Counted from the stretch's first letter, positions 10,250-20,379 are shown. The stretch: DNA of 64,000 nt from Victivallales bacterium (GCA_016285345.1 JAEEQN010000004.1:39858-103857), one strand, 5' to 3'. Notes: a model not told the origin generated them from the sequence alone. Translations and numbers: made by a program.

Positions 10250-10298
10250 AATCCCGTGCCGTTTGTCGCGGTACGGGATTCTTTCTTTCTGTTTTTTG
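10250..10298 (+). terminator. Rho-independent terminator, probably bidirectional, between convergent genes
   Basis: AATCCCGTGCCG-tttgtcg-CGGTACGGGATT stem followed by ctttctttctgtttttt. Confidence 0.8.
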
Positions 10299-10308
10299 AT
10301 GGAGAAGA

Positions 10309-11145
10309 TTATTCCTCAGCGGAAGCCTGCGGCTTTGCGTCCTTTTTCTCCGCCTCGGCCTCTTCGATGGCCTCTTTTGCCTCCTCAATGATTTCCTTCG
10401 CCTCCTCGGCTTCCCTGGCTTCTTCCTTGGCTTCTTCGGCCTGATACGCCTTCAGCCATTCCTGGAAATCGCCCTCGGGATTGAGCGGGATGCGGAGAAC
10501 GCCGTTTTCATCGGGGATATTGGTATCGGCGTCCTGCGCCTTTTCAACAGGCTTTTTGTCCGGTTTCTGCGCCGGTTTCTTCGCGGGCTTCTTCGCCTCG
10601 GCTTTCTTTTCGCCGGATTTTGCCTCGGCTTTCTTCGGTTCGAGTACCGGCGGCGTGTATTTCTTCACGAAGCCGTCGAGGTATTCGGCGTAGCGTTTCG
10701 GCGGGTCGAAGTCCATGATCTCGTTGATCTTCCGGCGATGCTTCTCCGCGCTGCCGTCCGCCTTGTGAAAATCAATGTAGATATCCCCGTTCGCATCCAG
10801 CAGCAGGGCGGTCGGCAGAATGGTGATGCCGAACTGCGTGCGGAGCTGCCTGTTCTGCTGGGAGATGTTCTTTGGCTGAAGATGGGACGCGTTCGGGAAG
10901 TCGATTTTCAGGAGCACGAGCTTTTTGTCGGCGTAGTCCTGAAATTTTCTCTGGCTGAAAATGGTCCGTTCGAGGCTGCGGTCGGCGGCGGCGTCCGAAT
11001 TTGTGAACAGGATATAGATCGGGCGCTTTGTTTTCAGCGATTCGGCTTTGGCTTTTTCAAAATCGGTGAACCACTCGCCCGCGGAGAGAGCGGGGACGAG
11101 CACGGCTGTTGTCAGGAAACAGCAAAGGGCGAAAAAGAATTTCAT
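10309..11145 (-). CDS. Thioredoxin-fold exported protein lacking the CXXC motif, with low-complexity Lys/Glu/Ala C-terminus
   Basis: Signal peptide; KTKRPIYILFTNSDAAADRSLERTIFSQRKFQDYADKKLVLLKIDFP...FGITILPTALLLDANG resembles the thioredoxin_7/DUF255-like fold. Confidence 0.7.
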   Translation of the reverse strand: MKFFFALCCFLTTAVLVPALSAGEWFTDFEKAKAESLKTKRPIYILFTNSDAAADRSLERTIFSQRKFQDYADKKLVLLKIDFPNASHLQPKNISQQNRQLRTQFGITILPTALLLDANGDIYIDFHKADGSAEKHRRKINEIMDFDPPKRYAEYLDGFVKKYTPPVLEPKKAEAKSGEKKAEAKKPAKKPAQKPDKKPVEKAQDADTNIPDENGVLRIPLNPEGDFQEWLKAYQAEEAKEEAREAEEAKEIIEEAKEAIEEAEAEKKDAKPQASAEE

Positions 11146-11191
11146 GGCATCACTCCTTTCTGTTGAGGTTTGTTTGTCGGATTTCCTTCAT

Positions 11192-11219
11192 ACTATACCA
11201 CAAAAACGCGGAAAGTCAA
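11192..11219 (-). promoter_or_regulatory. Predicted sigma70-type promoter for the 10309..11145 gene
   Basis: Minus strand TTGACT-16 nt-TATAGT with TGG extended -10 (TTGACTTTCCGCGTTTTTGTGGTATAGT). Confidence 0.65.
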
Positions 11220-11247
11220 GCCGGAAGGGCGGTATGTTCCCTCCGGT

Positions 11248-14200
11248 TCAGCTCAAAACTTTCATGAGCGAATCCTGGGTGACGGGTTTCATGACGATGC
11301 CGTCGAACATGCTCATGTCGAAGTTCGAGGAGTTCTCCGTATCGGCGGTGACGGCATAGATCGTGATGCCGGCTAAGTCCGGGTTTGCGCGGACGGCCGA
11401 AGCGAGCTCCATGCCGTTCATTTCCGGCATCCAGAGGTCGAACAGGGCGATGTCGGGCTTCGTGGTCTTCATCAGCTCGAGCGCTTTTGCGCCGGACGGC
11501 GCGGAGATCGGGTCGAATCCCATCTTGCGGAGCATGGCGCAGAGGACTTTCACGTTGAGCGGGACGTCGTCGACGACGAGTATCTTCTTCGTGAGGTCGA
11601 GCTTGCCTCCGCTTGTCTGTTCATCCTGCCTGAGTTCGGCGTCTGCGCAGATCCCGATTTCCGGGAGCAGGATGGTGAACACGCTGCCCTTGCCGGGCGT
11701 GCTTTCGACCGTGAGGGAGCCCTTCATGCAGTCGACAAGGCGTTTCGCGATGGAGAGTCCGAGTCCGGTTCCGTTTTCCGTGCGGATGCCGCGGTAGGAC
11801 GACTTGTCCTGCACGAACGGCTCGAATATCTTGTTGAGGGATTCCTTCGAGATGCCGCATCCGGTGTCGGCGACGCGGATGGTGATGGCTCCGTGTTTTT
11901 CATTGAGTTTGAAGAAAGCGAGCGAGACGGTGACGGAGCCCTGTTTCGTGAACTTGACGGCGTTGCCGATGATGTTCAGGAGGACCTGGCGGAGGCGGCG
12001 TTCGTCCAGGTTGAGGACGGGGAGATCGTCCGGGACGGTCGTGATGAGGTCGATCCCCTGGGATTGCGCCTTGGCCGTGAAGACGGCTTTCAGCTCGAAC
12101 ATGAGTTCGCGCAGGTTGGTCGGCTCCGGCTGGATGATCATCTGGTCTGCGTCGAGTTTGGAGAGGTCGAGGATGTCGTTGATGAGGGAGAGCAGGGCGT
12201 TGCCTGCGTAATGGATGCTGCGGAGGTATTCGCTCGCCTCGTTGCGCGGGAGGGATTCGTCCTGGAGCAGCTGGCTGAAGCCGAGGATGGCGTTAAGCGG
12301 CGTGCGGATCTCGTGGCTCATGGTGGCGAGGAAGAGGCTCTTCGCCTTTGCCGCGGATTCGGCGGCCTTGATCGCGTTGTGCAGCTCCGTGACGTCGCTG
12401 CTGCAGCCGAAGATGAGCAGGCGTCCGGATGTGTCCCTGAACGCGACGTGGGAGATCTGCGCTACGCCGAAGCCGTCGTGCGTGGGCACGTCGACGAGGT
12501 GCGTGCAGACTTCGCCGATTCGTTTGGCGGCTTCGTCGTCCATGTCCTGGAATGACTTTGCGAGCTCCGGCTCGAAAAGGCCGGCGTAGTTCGTGCCGAT
12601 GATCTTTTCCTCGGTCGTGTTGAGCTGGTAGCAGTATTTCTGGTTCGCCATGAGAAGGCGGTAGCCGTCGTCGTAATCGCGCACGGTGACGGTGTTGGGC
12701 ATGATGCTGAAGAGGGTCTTCAGGAAGAGCATTGCGTTCGCCGCCTCGGTTTCCAGGTCGCGGACTTTCGTGATGTCCTGGATCATGAAGAAGAACCGCT
12801 GGTTTTTCCGGCGGGCGGATTTGTCCTTGACGGCGGTGATGCGGAAATGGCGGCGCTTGCCGAAGAAGTCGCTGCGGAAGGTGCATTCGAGCATGTCGGA
12901 CTTGCCGTGGAAAAGCGCGCGCCGCTGCGTGAGGTAGTCCTGAAGGTCATCCGCGAGAATCCAGTCCTCGGCCTGAACTCGTTTCCCGTTTTCGAAGGGC
13001 CAGATGGCGTCGGAGGGCGACGGCGCGTCGAACGTGTCGGTTTCCGGCGTATAGTAGAAATAGCCGAGGCTGGCGAGGGAGGTCGCGGTCTGGAGCGCGT
13101 GCGTCTTGCGGTCGAGTTCCTCGCGGCGTTCGTATTCCTCCGTGATGTCGCGGAAGACGACGATCGCGCCGAGGAGGGCGTTTTTCGCGCCGCGGATGGG
13201 GGAGGTCGAGGTGGAAATGCGGCGCTTCGTCCCGTCCTTGGCGGTGATCGTGAGGCTGTCGCTGTTCGTGACGATGCGGTTTTCGCGGATGGCGGTCTCG
13301 ACGGGAGAAAGCGTGGCGGAACCGTCGGGCGACGCGATGTTGAAGATTTCCTGGATGGTCTTGCCTTCGGCTTCCGACTGCGCGTAGCCGGTCATTTTTT
13401 CGGCGGAGTGGTTCACCATCGTGACGAATCCGAGACGGTCGGTGACGATGACGCCGTCGCCGATGGCGCGGAGCGTGAGCTGGAGTCTGGTCGCGAGGTT
13501 GAACGACTTCTCGCGGAGTTCGGCCATCTCGGTGGTGTCCTGCGCCACGACCAGAACGGCTTCATGCTTGAAGATCCGTTTGTCGAGCTTGGTCAGCGTG
13601 ACCGTGTAGTTCCTGTCCCCGTGCTTGCGGTTGACGGTCATGGTCTTGCCGGAGATCGCCGTTTCCGCCATCTCGACGCGGATCGTGTTGGTCAGTGCCG
13701 TGCGGAGGTCGTCGAGGTTCTGCGAGGCGTCCGGGTCGTTGAACGGCACGTGGGCGTAGAGGACCTCGCCGGAGGTGGAGTAGGCCGCGACGAGGAGCGG
13801 CATGTGGCCGTGGATCGCGAGGAAGCGGCTGGTCATGTGACGGTATTTCAGGAAATAGATGAGTCCGCCGAGGACGAACGCGAGGAGGACGGTGAAGAGG
13901 ATCGCGAGCGTGGTGAGGAGTTCCTGGTTGCGCTCCGTCCAGGACTGCGGCCTGTTGACCCATTCTGCGTCGGCGGGGATGGCTTCCTTGTCGTATTCCC
14001 AGTAGTTGATGCGCTTGTAGTTGATGACGCAGGTTTCGTCGACGACGGCCGGCGCGATCTTCGCGGCGGGCGACGAGCCTCTGGCGTTCGCGAGCTGTCC
14101 GGTGAGGGCGGCGGTCTTCTTGCCGACTTCCTCGATGGAGGACATGTAGCCGCCGATCGCGAAGTCCAGCAGGACGCGCCGCCGCCCGATGATCGGGAGG

Positions 14201-15009
14201 TCGTCGCGCACCTGCATGAGCTGGTACCAGATGGTCGAACGGCTGCCGATGCTGGGCAGGTAGATGTCCCAGTCGTTGGCGACGATGAACGCGTCCGCGG
14301 GGGCGGTGGCGAGCTTGCGGAAGGCGGCTTCGCGTTCCGTGTCCGAAATATAGACCGTGGTGAAGTCGCAGATGCCGGCGTATTCATTGCGGAGCGTCAT
14401 GTCCTGCCTTTCGGACCAGCCGAAGCGCGAGGCAAGCAGCACGACGTGCTTGCGTTCCGGGAAGAGTTTGAGGCCGAACTCGATGTTCGTGCGCGGGTCG
14501 ATTTGGCGGATGACCGCGGTTGTATTGGGGTGCTCCTGACGCCATTCCTCGGGGAATGCCTTCATGTTGGAAAGGATGATCGCTGTCTGGTCCGGGACGG
14601 AGGAAAGCATTGTCCTGAGCGCTCTGGACGCGGGTTCGCCGAATGCGACGATCAGTTTGTATTTTCCCGCCTCGATCGCCTCTTTCCTCGGACTGAGCTT
14701 CTCTTCCCAGCTGGTCTGGTTCTGATCGTGCAGAGAATCCAGCTCGACCAGGTCGCTTTCGAACATGATGCCGAGGTTCGCCAGCTCGTTGAAGTACGAG
14801 CCGGTCAGGTCCGTGCGGATTTCGCTCGCGGTGTGCTCCGAGAAGATGAGCAGGATATTGAACTGCCGTCTGTCCTGTGCGGACAGAGGAAACACGGCAA
14901 AGCAGAAGAGGAAAAGCAGGACCGCAAGGCGGAAAAGATTCGCATACATAAACAAGCCGGAAAACGGATTCCGGCCAGTTTCGGCGGTGCAGACGGGACG
15001 GATTTTCAT
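11248..15009 (-). CDS. Hybrid sensor histidine kinase: periplasmic ABC-substrate-binding-like domain, TM, PAS repeats, HisKA/HATPase, receiver
   Basis: FNILLIFSEH...LIVAFGEPASRAL sensor region; TM LAILFTVLLAFVLGGLIYFL; FLATMSHEIRTPLNAILGFS; NGTGLGLSIAKRLV; KILVVDDVPLNVKVL...DLWMPEMNG. Start MKIRPVC at 15009 preferred. Confidence 0.9.
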   Translation of the reverse strand: MKIRPVCTAETGRNPFSGLFMYANLFRLAVLLFLFCFAVFPLSAQDRRQFNILLIFSEHTASEIRTDLTGSYFNELANLGIMFESDLVELDSLHDQNQTSWEEKLSPRKEAIEAGKYKLIVAFGEPASRALRTMLSSVPDQTAIILSNMKAFPEEWRQEHPNTTAVIRQIDPRTNIEFGLKLFPERKHVVLLASRFGWSERQDMTLRNEYAGICDFTTVYISDTEREAAFRKLATAPADAFIVANDWDIYLPSIGSRSTIWYQLMQVRDDLPIIGRRRVLLDFAIGGYMSSIEEVGKKTAALTGQLANARGSSPAAKIAPAVVDETCVINYKRINYWEYDKEAIPADAEWVNRPQSWTERNQELLTTLAILFTVLLAFVLGGLIYFLKYRHMTSRFLAIHGHMPLLVAAYSTSGEVLYAHVPFNDPDASQNLDDLRTALTNTIRVEMAETAISGKTMTVNRKHGDRNYTVTLTKLDKRIFKHEAVLVVAQDTTEMAELREKSFNLATRLQLTLRAIGDGVIVTDRLGFVTMVNHSAEKMTGYAQSEAEGKTIQEIFNIASPDGSATLSPVETAIRENRIVTNSDSLTITAKDGTKRRISTSTSPIRGAKNALLGAIVVFRDITEEYERREELDRKTHALQTATSLASLGYFYYTPETDTFDAPSPSDAIWPFENGKRVQAEDWILADDLQDYLTQRRALFHGKSDMLECTFRSDFFGKRRHFRITAVKDKSARRKNQRFFFMIQDITKVRDLETEAANAMLFLKTLFSIMPNTVTVRDYDDGYRLLMANQKYCYQLNTTEEKIIGTNYAGLFEPELAKSFQDMDDEAAKRIGEVCTHLVDVPTHDGFGVAQISHVAFRDTSGRLLIFGCSSDVTELHNAIKAAESAAKAKSLFLATMSHEIRTPLNAILGFSQLLQDESLPRNEASEYLRSIHYAGNALLSLINDILDLSKLDADQMIIQPEPTNLRELMFELKAVFTAKAQSQGIDLITTVPDDLPVLNLDERRLRQVLLNIIGNAVKFTKQGSVTVSLAFFKLNEKHGAITIRVADTGCGISKESLNKIFEPFVQDKSSYRGIRTENGTGLGLSIAKRLVDCMKGSLTVESTPGKGSVFTILLPEIGICADAELRQDEQTSGGKLDLTKKILVVDDVPLNVKVLCAMLRKMGFDPISAPSGAKALELMKTTKPDIALFDLWMPEMNGMELASAVRANPDLAGITIYAVTADTENSSNFDMSMFDGIVMKPVTQDSLMKVLS

Positions 15010-15166
15010 ATCAGAACACCTCAATTTTCGGCGGATGAAAGTCTGATCGAACGCGGAATGCGACCCCGACGGACTGCATTCCGTTCTTTCAGTACCATAA
15101 CTTACATTAAAAAAAAGAGAATGCAAGCCCTGAAACAAGGAAAAAGACATTTTTTTTCGTGTCATC

Positions 15167-15194
15167 TTGCATTTTCCGGATTTCGTGGTATAGT
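15167..15194 (+). promoter_or_regulatory. Predicted sigma70-type promoter for the CDF gene
   Basis: TTGCAT-16 nt-TATAGT with TGG extended -10. Confidence 0.65.
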
Positions 15195-15253
15195 TCTGTA
15201 CCTAACACTTAGCTTCATCCCCTGCACACTTCAAAACTTTTCCGCTCAGAAGA

Positions 15254-16252
15254 ATGCCGCAATTCGCGGCGTTCCGGCGGAGCCTGTACCGAACCATGCC
15301 GTCCGAAACGAAACAGAACACGCAAACCATCCGCACCGTGCGGTTCGTCACCGTCGTCGGGATGATATTGAACATTGTCCTGGCCGTCGCCAAGGCTGCG
15401 GGCGGACTGTTCTTCTACAGTCAGGCTCTGCTCGCCGACGCCGTGCACAGCTTGTCCGATCTCGTGACCGACCTGGCGGTGATCTTCGGCGTGAAATACT
15501 GGTCCGCGCCGCCCGACCGGCAGCATCCGTACGGACACGCCCGCATCGAGACGCTCATTTCGGCGTTCATCGGCGTCGCGCTCGCCGCCGTGGCGGTCGG
15601 ACTTGTCTGGGACGCCGTCGGCACGCTCCGCCGCGGCTCGGAACACGGCCCCGCCGGATTCGCGTTCGCAATCGCTGTTTTTTCCGTCGTTTCCAAGGAG
15701 GTTCTGTTCCGCTGGACCCGTGCGAAAGCCCGCGCCGTGCATTCGAGCGCGATGGAGGCCAACGCCTGGCATCACAGGAGCGACGCCATCAGCTCGATTC
15801 CCGCCGCGATCGCCATTGCGCTCGCCTACTTCTTCCCGAAACTGAGCTTCGTCGACCCGGTCGGCGCCATCATCGTGTCGGTCTTTGTCCTGTACGCGGC
15901 ATGGACGATCGTGCGCCCCACCTTGCAGGAGCTTTCCGAGACGGGCGTCTCCCGCGAAGAGCAGGCGAAGATCTACCGCATGGCGACCTCGCTCCCCGGC
16001 GTCCTCGGCGCGCATGCGCTCCGCACACGCAATACCGGCGGCGCGATCTGGGCGGACATCCATATCATCGTCAATCCTGATATGACCGTCCGTGAAGGGC
16101 ACGACCTCTCGCATCGGGTCCGCGACTTGCTTGTGGATTCCGACCTGAACATCGTCGACGTGGTGGTCCATCTGGAACCGCCGTCTCCGTCACGTTCCAA
16201 ATCCTCGTCGTCGAAGAATCAGGATCAGCCCGATCTGCCGTTCCAATCCTGA
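15254..16252 (+). CDS. Cation diffusion facilitator (CDF) family transporter
   Basis: LLADAVHSLSDLVTDLAVIFG, ANAWHHRSDAISSI, C-terminal ZT-dimer-like region. Start may be 15299 instead. Confidence 0.92.
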   Translation: MPQFAAFRRSLYRTMPSETKQNTQTIRTVRFVTVVGMILNIVLAVAKAAGGLFFYSQALLADAVHSLSDLVTDLAVIFGVKYWSAPPDRQHPYGHARIETLISAFIGVALAAVAVGLVWDAVGTLRRGSEHGPAGFAFAIAVFSVVSKEVLFRWTRAKARAVHSSAMEANAWHHRSDAISSIPAAIAIALAYFFPKLSFVDPVGAIIVSVFVLYAAWTIVRPTLQELSETGVSREEQAKIYRMATSLPGVLGAHALRTRNTGGAIWADIHIIVNPDMTVREGHDLSHRVRDLLVDSDLNIVDVVVHLEPPSPSRSKSSSSKNQDQPDLPFQS

Positions 16253-16434
16253 CCTATTCTAGAAATATACATGTTCTGAAAATACTCCGGTTCGCATGGA
16301 ATCCGAGCCGGTTTCAGGATTGTGTTTTGTTGCGAAAATGACTGAACTATCCGGAAACCGGAAAGGAATTGTGCGGCATGTCGAATACGCGGAGAAAAAA
16401 ACGTTAGTTTTTAAGAGTTTTTACGGAAAACGAT

Positions 16435-16463
16435 TTGAAAAATCGGGGAAAATGTGGTAAATT
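16435..16463 (+). promoter_or_regulatory. Predicted promoter of the hydrogenase operon
   Basis: TTGAAA-17 nt-TAAATT with tgTGG before the -10. Confidence 0.5.
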
Positions 16464-16573
16464 ATATAATCGATAAAAAAATATCGAATGCGTCCGCCGT
16501 TGCACCGCGACGTTCGTTTTCGGTCACCTTTCCAACATATACATTGTTTCCACCGCATACCTGGAGCCGTTTT

Positions 16574-16822
16574 ATGAAACGAAAGATCGTCATCTGTATG
16601 GGAAGCAGCTGCTTTGCCCGCGGCAACGAGGAGAATCTCCGCGTGATCGAGGATTTCCTGAAGTCGAACAACCTCCAGGCGGACGTGCTCCTGTCCGGCC
16701 GCTGCTGCGCGGGACTCTGCGCCGAGGGGCCGAACATCATCATTGACGACACGACTTACAGCCACGTGAGCAAGGAAGCCCTGATCGACATCCTGAACCG
16801 CGAGTTTCTCGCGAACAAATAA
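16574..16822 (+). CDS. [2Fe-2S] thioredoxin-like ferredoxin (NuoE-type) small protein
   Basis: MKRKIVICMGSSCFARGNEENL...SGRCCAGLCAEGPNIIID; four-Cys thioredoxin-like ferredoxin pattern. Confidence 0.85.
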   Translation: MKRKIVICMGSSCFARGNEENLRVIEDFLKSNNLQADVLLSGRCCAGLCAEGPNIIIDDTTYSHVSKEALIDILNREFLANK

Positions 16823-16838
16823 AACCGAGGATTGAGCC

Positions 16839-18578
16839 ATGAACCAGGGATATCCGGTTTTTACCGCCGACGCCGAGTGTCAGGACTGCTTCAAATGCGT
16901 CCGGCGCTGCCCCGTGAAAGCGATCAAGGTCGAAGACGGCCATGCATCCGTCATGCCGGAACTCTGCATCGCGTGCGGCGGATGCGTCGAGGTCTGCCCC
17001 GTTCACGCGAAGAAGATCCGCGACGATATGACGCGTGCCCGTCAGCTCATCCTCGGCCCCGATCCCGTCTATGTTTCGCTGGCTCCGTCGTGGGTGAGTG
17101 AGTTCAAAGGACTTCCCGCGAAGAACATGATCGCCTCTCTGAAGAAGCTCGGATTCGCCGGAGTGGGCGAGACCGCGATCGGCGCGCAGGCGGTCTCGGA
17201 CGCGCTCGCGTTGGAACTGAAGGATTTCAAGAGCGGACTGAAGATTTCGTCCGCATGCCCCGTGGTCGACGATTTCATCTGCAAATACATGCCCGAGTTC
17301 GCGCCGTGCATCACGAAGGTGCTGTCGCCCGCGCTGACGCATGCGAAACTCCTCAAAAAGGAATTCGGCGAGAACGCGAAAGTCGTGTTCATCGGACCGT
17401 GCATCGCGAAGAAGAACGAATCCGACCGCCACGGCGACCTCATTTCGCTTGCAATGCTGTTCTCGCGTCTGCGCCAGTGGTTCAAGAGCATGCAGATCGA
17501 CCCGTGGCGCGTGGAAACGACCGACGCGGACGTTTTCGTGCCGCAAGTCGCGCGCGAGGGAACGCTGTACCCGATTGAGGGCGGCATGAACGACACGATC
17601 AAACTGCATCCGGGTTGCGGCCATGTGAAATATGTCGCGGTGACCGGACTTGACAGTCTCCGCCTCACGCTCGAGGGGCTTCACCCGCGCGACATCCGCG
17701 AACCGGTCTTCCTCGAGACGCTCGCCTGCCAGGGCGGCTGCGTCCACGGACCGGGCACGGAACACGGCGCGCCGGGCCTCATGGAACGCCTCCGCATCCT
17801 CCGCATGGCGGACGTGCCGGAGACGGTCTCCGACCGCGAGCCGGCCGTGACGCTGGACCTGGACTACAAGGAAGCGCCCGCGGCGGGGAAAGATGTTTCC
17901 CTGCACGAGATCCGTCAGGCGCTGCTCCGCGTGGGCAAGAAGGACAAGGAAGACGAACTGAACTGCGGCGGCTGCGGCTACAATACCTGCCTCAACTTCG
18001 CCAAAGCGCTGATCGCGGGCAAGGCAGAACCGAACATGTGCGTCTCCTACATGCGCAAGCTCGCGCAGAAGAAATCCAACGCCATCCTGCGGTGCATCCC
18101 GGCGGCCGTGGTGATCGTCGACCAGAGCCTCACGCTCATTGAATCCAACCACAGGTTCGCCGAACTCTGCGGCGAATCGGCGCTCGACGTGTGGAACGTC
18201 CTGCCCGGCATGGCCGGCGCGGCGCTCGACACCTTCATCAATTTCTCCGACCTCTTCCGCGAGGTCCTGACCTCGAAAAACGAGCTGTCGCGCGACACGA
18301 TCCACGTGAACGGACGCCTTATAAGCCTGTACATCTTCAACATCGACCCCGGACAGGTCGTCGGCGCGATGATGTTCGACGTGACGCGCACGGAATTCCG
18401 CCGCGAGGAGATCGCCGCACAGGCGCGCGAAGTCATCCGCAAGAACCTGGCAACGGTGCAGGACATCGCGTGCAAGCTCGGCGAACACATGGCCGACACG
18501 GAGATCCTGCTGCGTTCCATCGCGGAAAACTACGCGGATTCGCCGGCCGACGACGAGTTCCAGAAGAAATACAAATGA
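16839..18578 (+). CDS. HydS-type sensory [FeFe]-hydrogenase: 2x[4Fe-4S], H-cluster domain, 4Fe-4S (CGGCGYNTC) and PAS domain
   Basis: CFKCVRRCPVKA, CIACGGCVEVCP; SSACPVV, GPCIAKKNE, ETLACQGGCVHGPG H-cluster loops; NCGGCGYNTCLNFAKALIAGKAEPNMC; PAS IVDQSLTLIESNHRFAELCG. Confidence 0.88.
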   Translation: MNQGYPVFTADAECQDCFKCVRRCPVKAIKVEDGHASVMPELCIACGGCVEVCPVHAKKIRDDMTRARQLILGPDPVYVSLAPSWVSEFKGLPAKNMIASLKKLGFAGVGETAIGAQAVSDALALELKDFKSGLKISSACPVVDDFICKYMPEFAPCITKVLSPALTHAKLLKKEFGENAKVVFIGPCIAKKNESDRHGDLISLAMLFSRLRQWFKSMQIDPWRVETTDADVFVPQVAREGTLYPIEGGMNDTIKLHPGCGHVKYVAVTGLDSLRLTLEGLHPRDIREPVFLETLACQGGCVHGPGTEHGAPGLMERLRILRMADVPETVSDREPAVTLDLDYKEAPAAGKDVSLHEIRQALLRVGKKDKEDELNCGGCGYNTCLNFAKALIAGKAEPNMCVSYMRKLAQKKSNAILRCIPAAVVIVDQSLTLIESNHRFAELCGESALDVWNVLPGMAGAALDTFINFSDLFREVLTSKNELSRDTIHVNGRLISLYIFNIDPGQVVGAMMFDVTRTEFRREEIAAQAREVIRKNLATVQDIACKLGEHMADTEILLRSIAENYADSPADDEFQKKYK

Positions 18579-18596
18579 CCCTCGGATGAACGGACG

Positions 18597-19781
18597 ATGA
18601 GCGAACCTTTCTTCATAGACCTCGGATTCAGCCAGTGCCGCAAGCACGGCGAGGATATCTGCGGCGACGCCTTCAAGTTCATCAAGAACATGGAGGATTC
18701 GCGCGTGGTGGCCGTGCTGTCGGACGGTCTGGGCAGCGGAGTGAAGGCGAACATCCTCGCCTCCATGACCGCGACGATGGCGCTGAAGTTCGCCAACGAG
18801 CTCACCGGCCCCCGCGGCATCCTGCACGCCGCCGAGATCATGATGGACGCCCTCCCGATCTGCCAGGTCCGCAAGATCAGCTACGCCACGTTCACGATCC
18901 TGAACGCCTGGCCGGACGGCAATGTCCGCATCATCGAGATGGGCAATCCGGCGTTCGTGCTGCTCCGCAACGACAAGGTCGTCGATGTGCCGTACGACGA
19001 GCTGAACCCGTCCAAATACGACAACCGCAGCATGAAGGTGTACCACTTCAAGGTCGACATGTGGGACCGCATCGTCTTCTTCTCCGACGGCGTCACGCAG
19101 GCCGCGATCGGCTCGGATGATCTCCCGCTCGGCTGGCGCGAGAGCGGCGTGTCCGATTACCTCGTGGAGTATCTGAGCAACAGCCTGGATGCGTCCTCCT
19201 ACGAAGTCGCGGAACACGTGATCGCCGAGGCGATCAGCAAGGAGCCGCATAACATCAACAAGGATGACATGACCTGCGCCGCGCTGTATTTCCGCAATCC
19301 GCGCGAGATGCTGCTTTTCACCGGGCCTCCGTACGATTCCGCCCGCGACGCCGAATGCGCGTCGTTCCTGAAGAACTTCGTGGGCGACAAGGCGATCTGC
19401 GGCGGCACCAGCGCGGAGATCGTGTCGCGCGAACTCGGCCGTGAACTGAAGATGGATCTGTCGAGCATTTCCCCGGATATGCCGCCGATGTCCACCATGG
19501 ACGGCGTCAACCTCGTGACGGAAGGCATCTTCACGCTCTCGAAGGCCGCGAGCTACCTGGAGGAAGTCGACGGAGGCCGTCACAACGATCCGGCCGGTCT
19601 CCTGACCCGCCTGATGCTCCGCAACGACGTGATCACGTTCCTGGTCGGGACGCGCATCAACGAGGCGCACCAGGACCCGAACCTGCCGCACGACCTGGAG
19701 CTGCGCCGCAACATCGTGCAGCGTCTGGCGCGCACGCTGGAGAACCAATATCTGAAGAAAGTCGTCATCAAATACGTTTGA
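18597..19781 (+). CDS. SpoIIE/PP2C-family serine phosphatase of a hydrogenase operon
   Basis: VAVLSDGLGSGVKAN, VFFSDGVTQAA, NKDDMTCAALYF metal-binding Asp motifs. Confidence 0.88.
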   Translation: MSEPFFIDLGFSQCRKHGEDICGDAFKFIKNMEDSRVVAVLSDGLGSGVKANILASMTATMALKFANELTGPRGILHAAEIMMDALPICQVRKISYATFTILNAWPDGNVRIIEMGNPAFVLLRNDKVVDVPYDELNPSKYDNRSMKVYHFKVDMWDRIVFFSDGVTQAAIGSDDLPLGWRESGVSDYLVEYLSNSLDASSYEVAEHVIAEAISKEPHNINKDDMTCAALYFRNPREMLLFTGPPYDSARDAECASFLKNFVGDKAICGGTSAEIVSRELGRELKMDLSSISPDMPPMSTMDGVNLVTEGIFTLSKAASYLEEVDGGRHNDPAGLLTRLMLRNDVITFLVGTRINEAHQDPNLPHDLELRRNIVQRLARTLENQYLKKVVIKYV

Positions 19782-19833
19782 CATAACTTATTTGCCATAC
19801 CCAAACCCTCACATCAACCCCATGGAGAAACCT

Positions 19834-20361
19834 ATGCAGGAAACCCTGGAAAAGACTCGTGCGATGGTGCACCACCTCGCGGCGGTCAACGAGATTCTCG
19901 AAAAGAACGGGAACGACCCCTCCCGGCTCATCCCGATCCTTCAGGAGGTGCAGGAAGTCTACAAGTACCTTTCGAAGGACGTCATCAGCTATGTGGCCAC
20001 GTCGCTCGACGTGCCCGTGGCGCATGTGTACGGCGTTGCGACGTTCTACGCCCACTTCTCCCTGAACCCCAAGGGAAAGCACATCTTCCGCCTCTGCGAC
20101 GGCACCGCCTGCCACGTGAAGAAGTCCATGGGGCTGCTCGAGGCCATCTACAAGAAGCTCGGCCTCAGCGATGAAAAGCGCACCACCGACGACCTGCTGT
20201 TCACCGTCGAGATCGTGAACTGCCTCGGCGCCTGCGGTCTCGCCCCCGTGATCGTCGTGGACGGCGAAGTCCACGGCCAGGCCACCCCGGAACAGGTCGA
20301 GAAGATCATCGACGAGATCACGGCCGCCGAAGCCGCCGCCGCGGAATCCGAAAACAAGTAA
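19834..20361 (+). CDS. hydC: Electron-bifurcating hydrogenase subunit HydC (NuoE-like)
   Basis: AHVYGVATFYAHFSLNPKGKHIFRLCDGTACHVKKS...VEIVNCLGACGLAPVIVVD. Confidence 0.93.
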   Translation: MQETLEKTRAMVHHLAAVNEILEKNGNDPSRLIPILQEVQEVYKYLSKDVISYVATSLDVPVAHVYGVATFYAHFSLNPKGKHIFRLCDGTACHVKKSMGLLEAIYKKLGLSDEKRTTDDLLFTVEIVNCLGACGLAPVIVVDGEVHGQATPEQVEKIIDEITAAEAAAAESENK

Positions 20362-20379
20362 CGAAGGGAATCACATACG

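Noticed and set aside
11248-15165. Upstream ATG at 15165 for the histidine kinase
   Set aside because: The first 52 residues do not resemble a signal peptide and overlap the likely promoter region; MKIRPVC at 15009 fits better.
12847-16080. 1077-aa plus-strand ORF across the histidine kinase and CDF gene
   Set aside because: Spans two confident genes on opposite strands; shadow ORF composition.
16740-19784. 1014-aa minus-strand ORF opposite HydS and PP2C
   Set aside because: Antisense to clear hydrogenase-operon genes; no recognisable domain.
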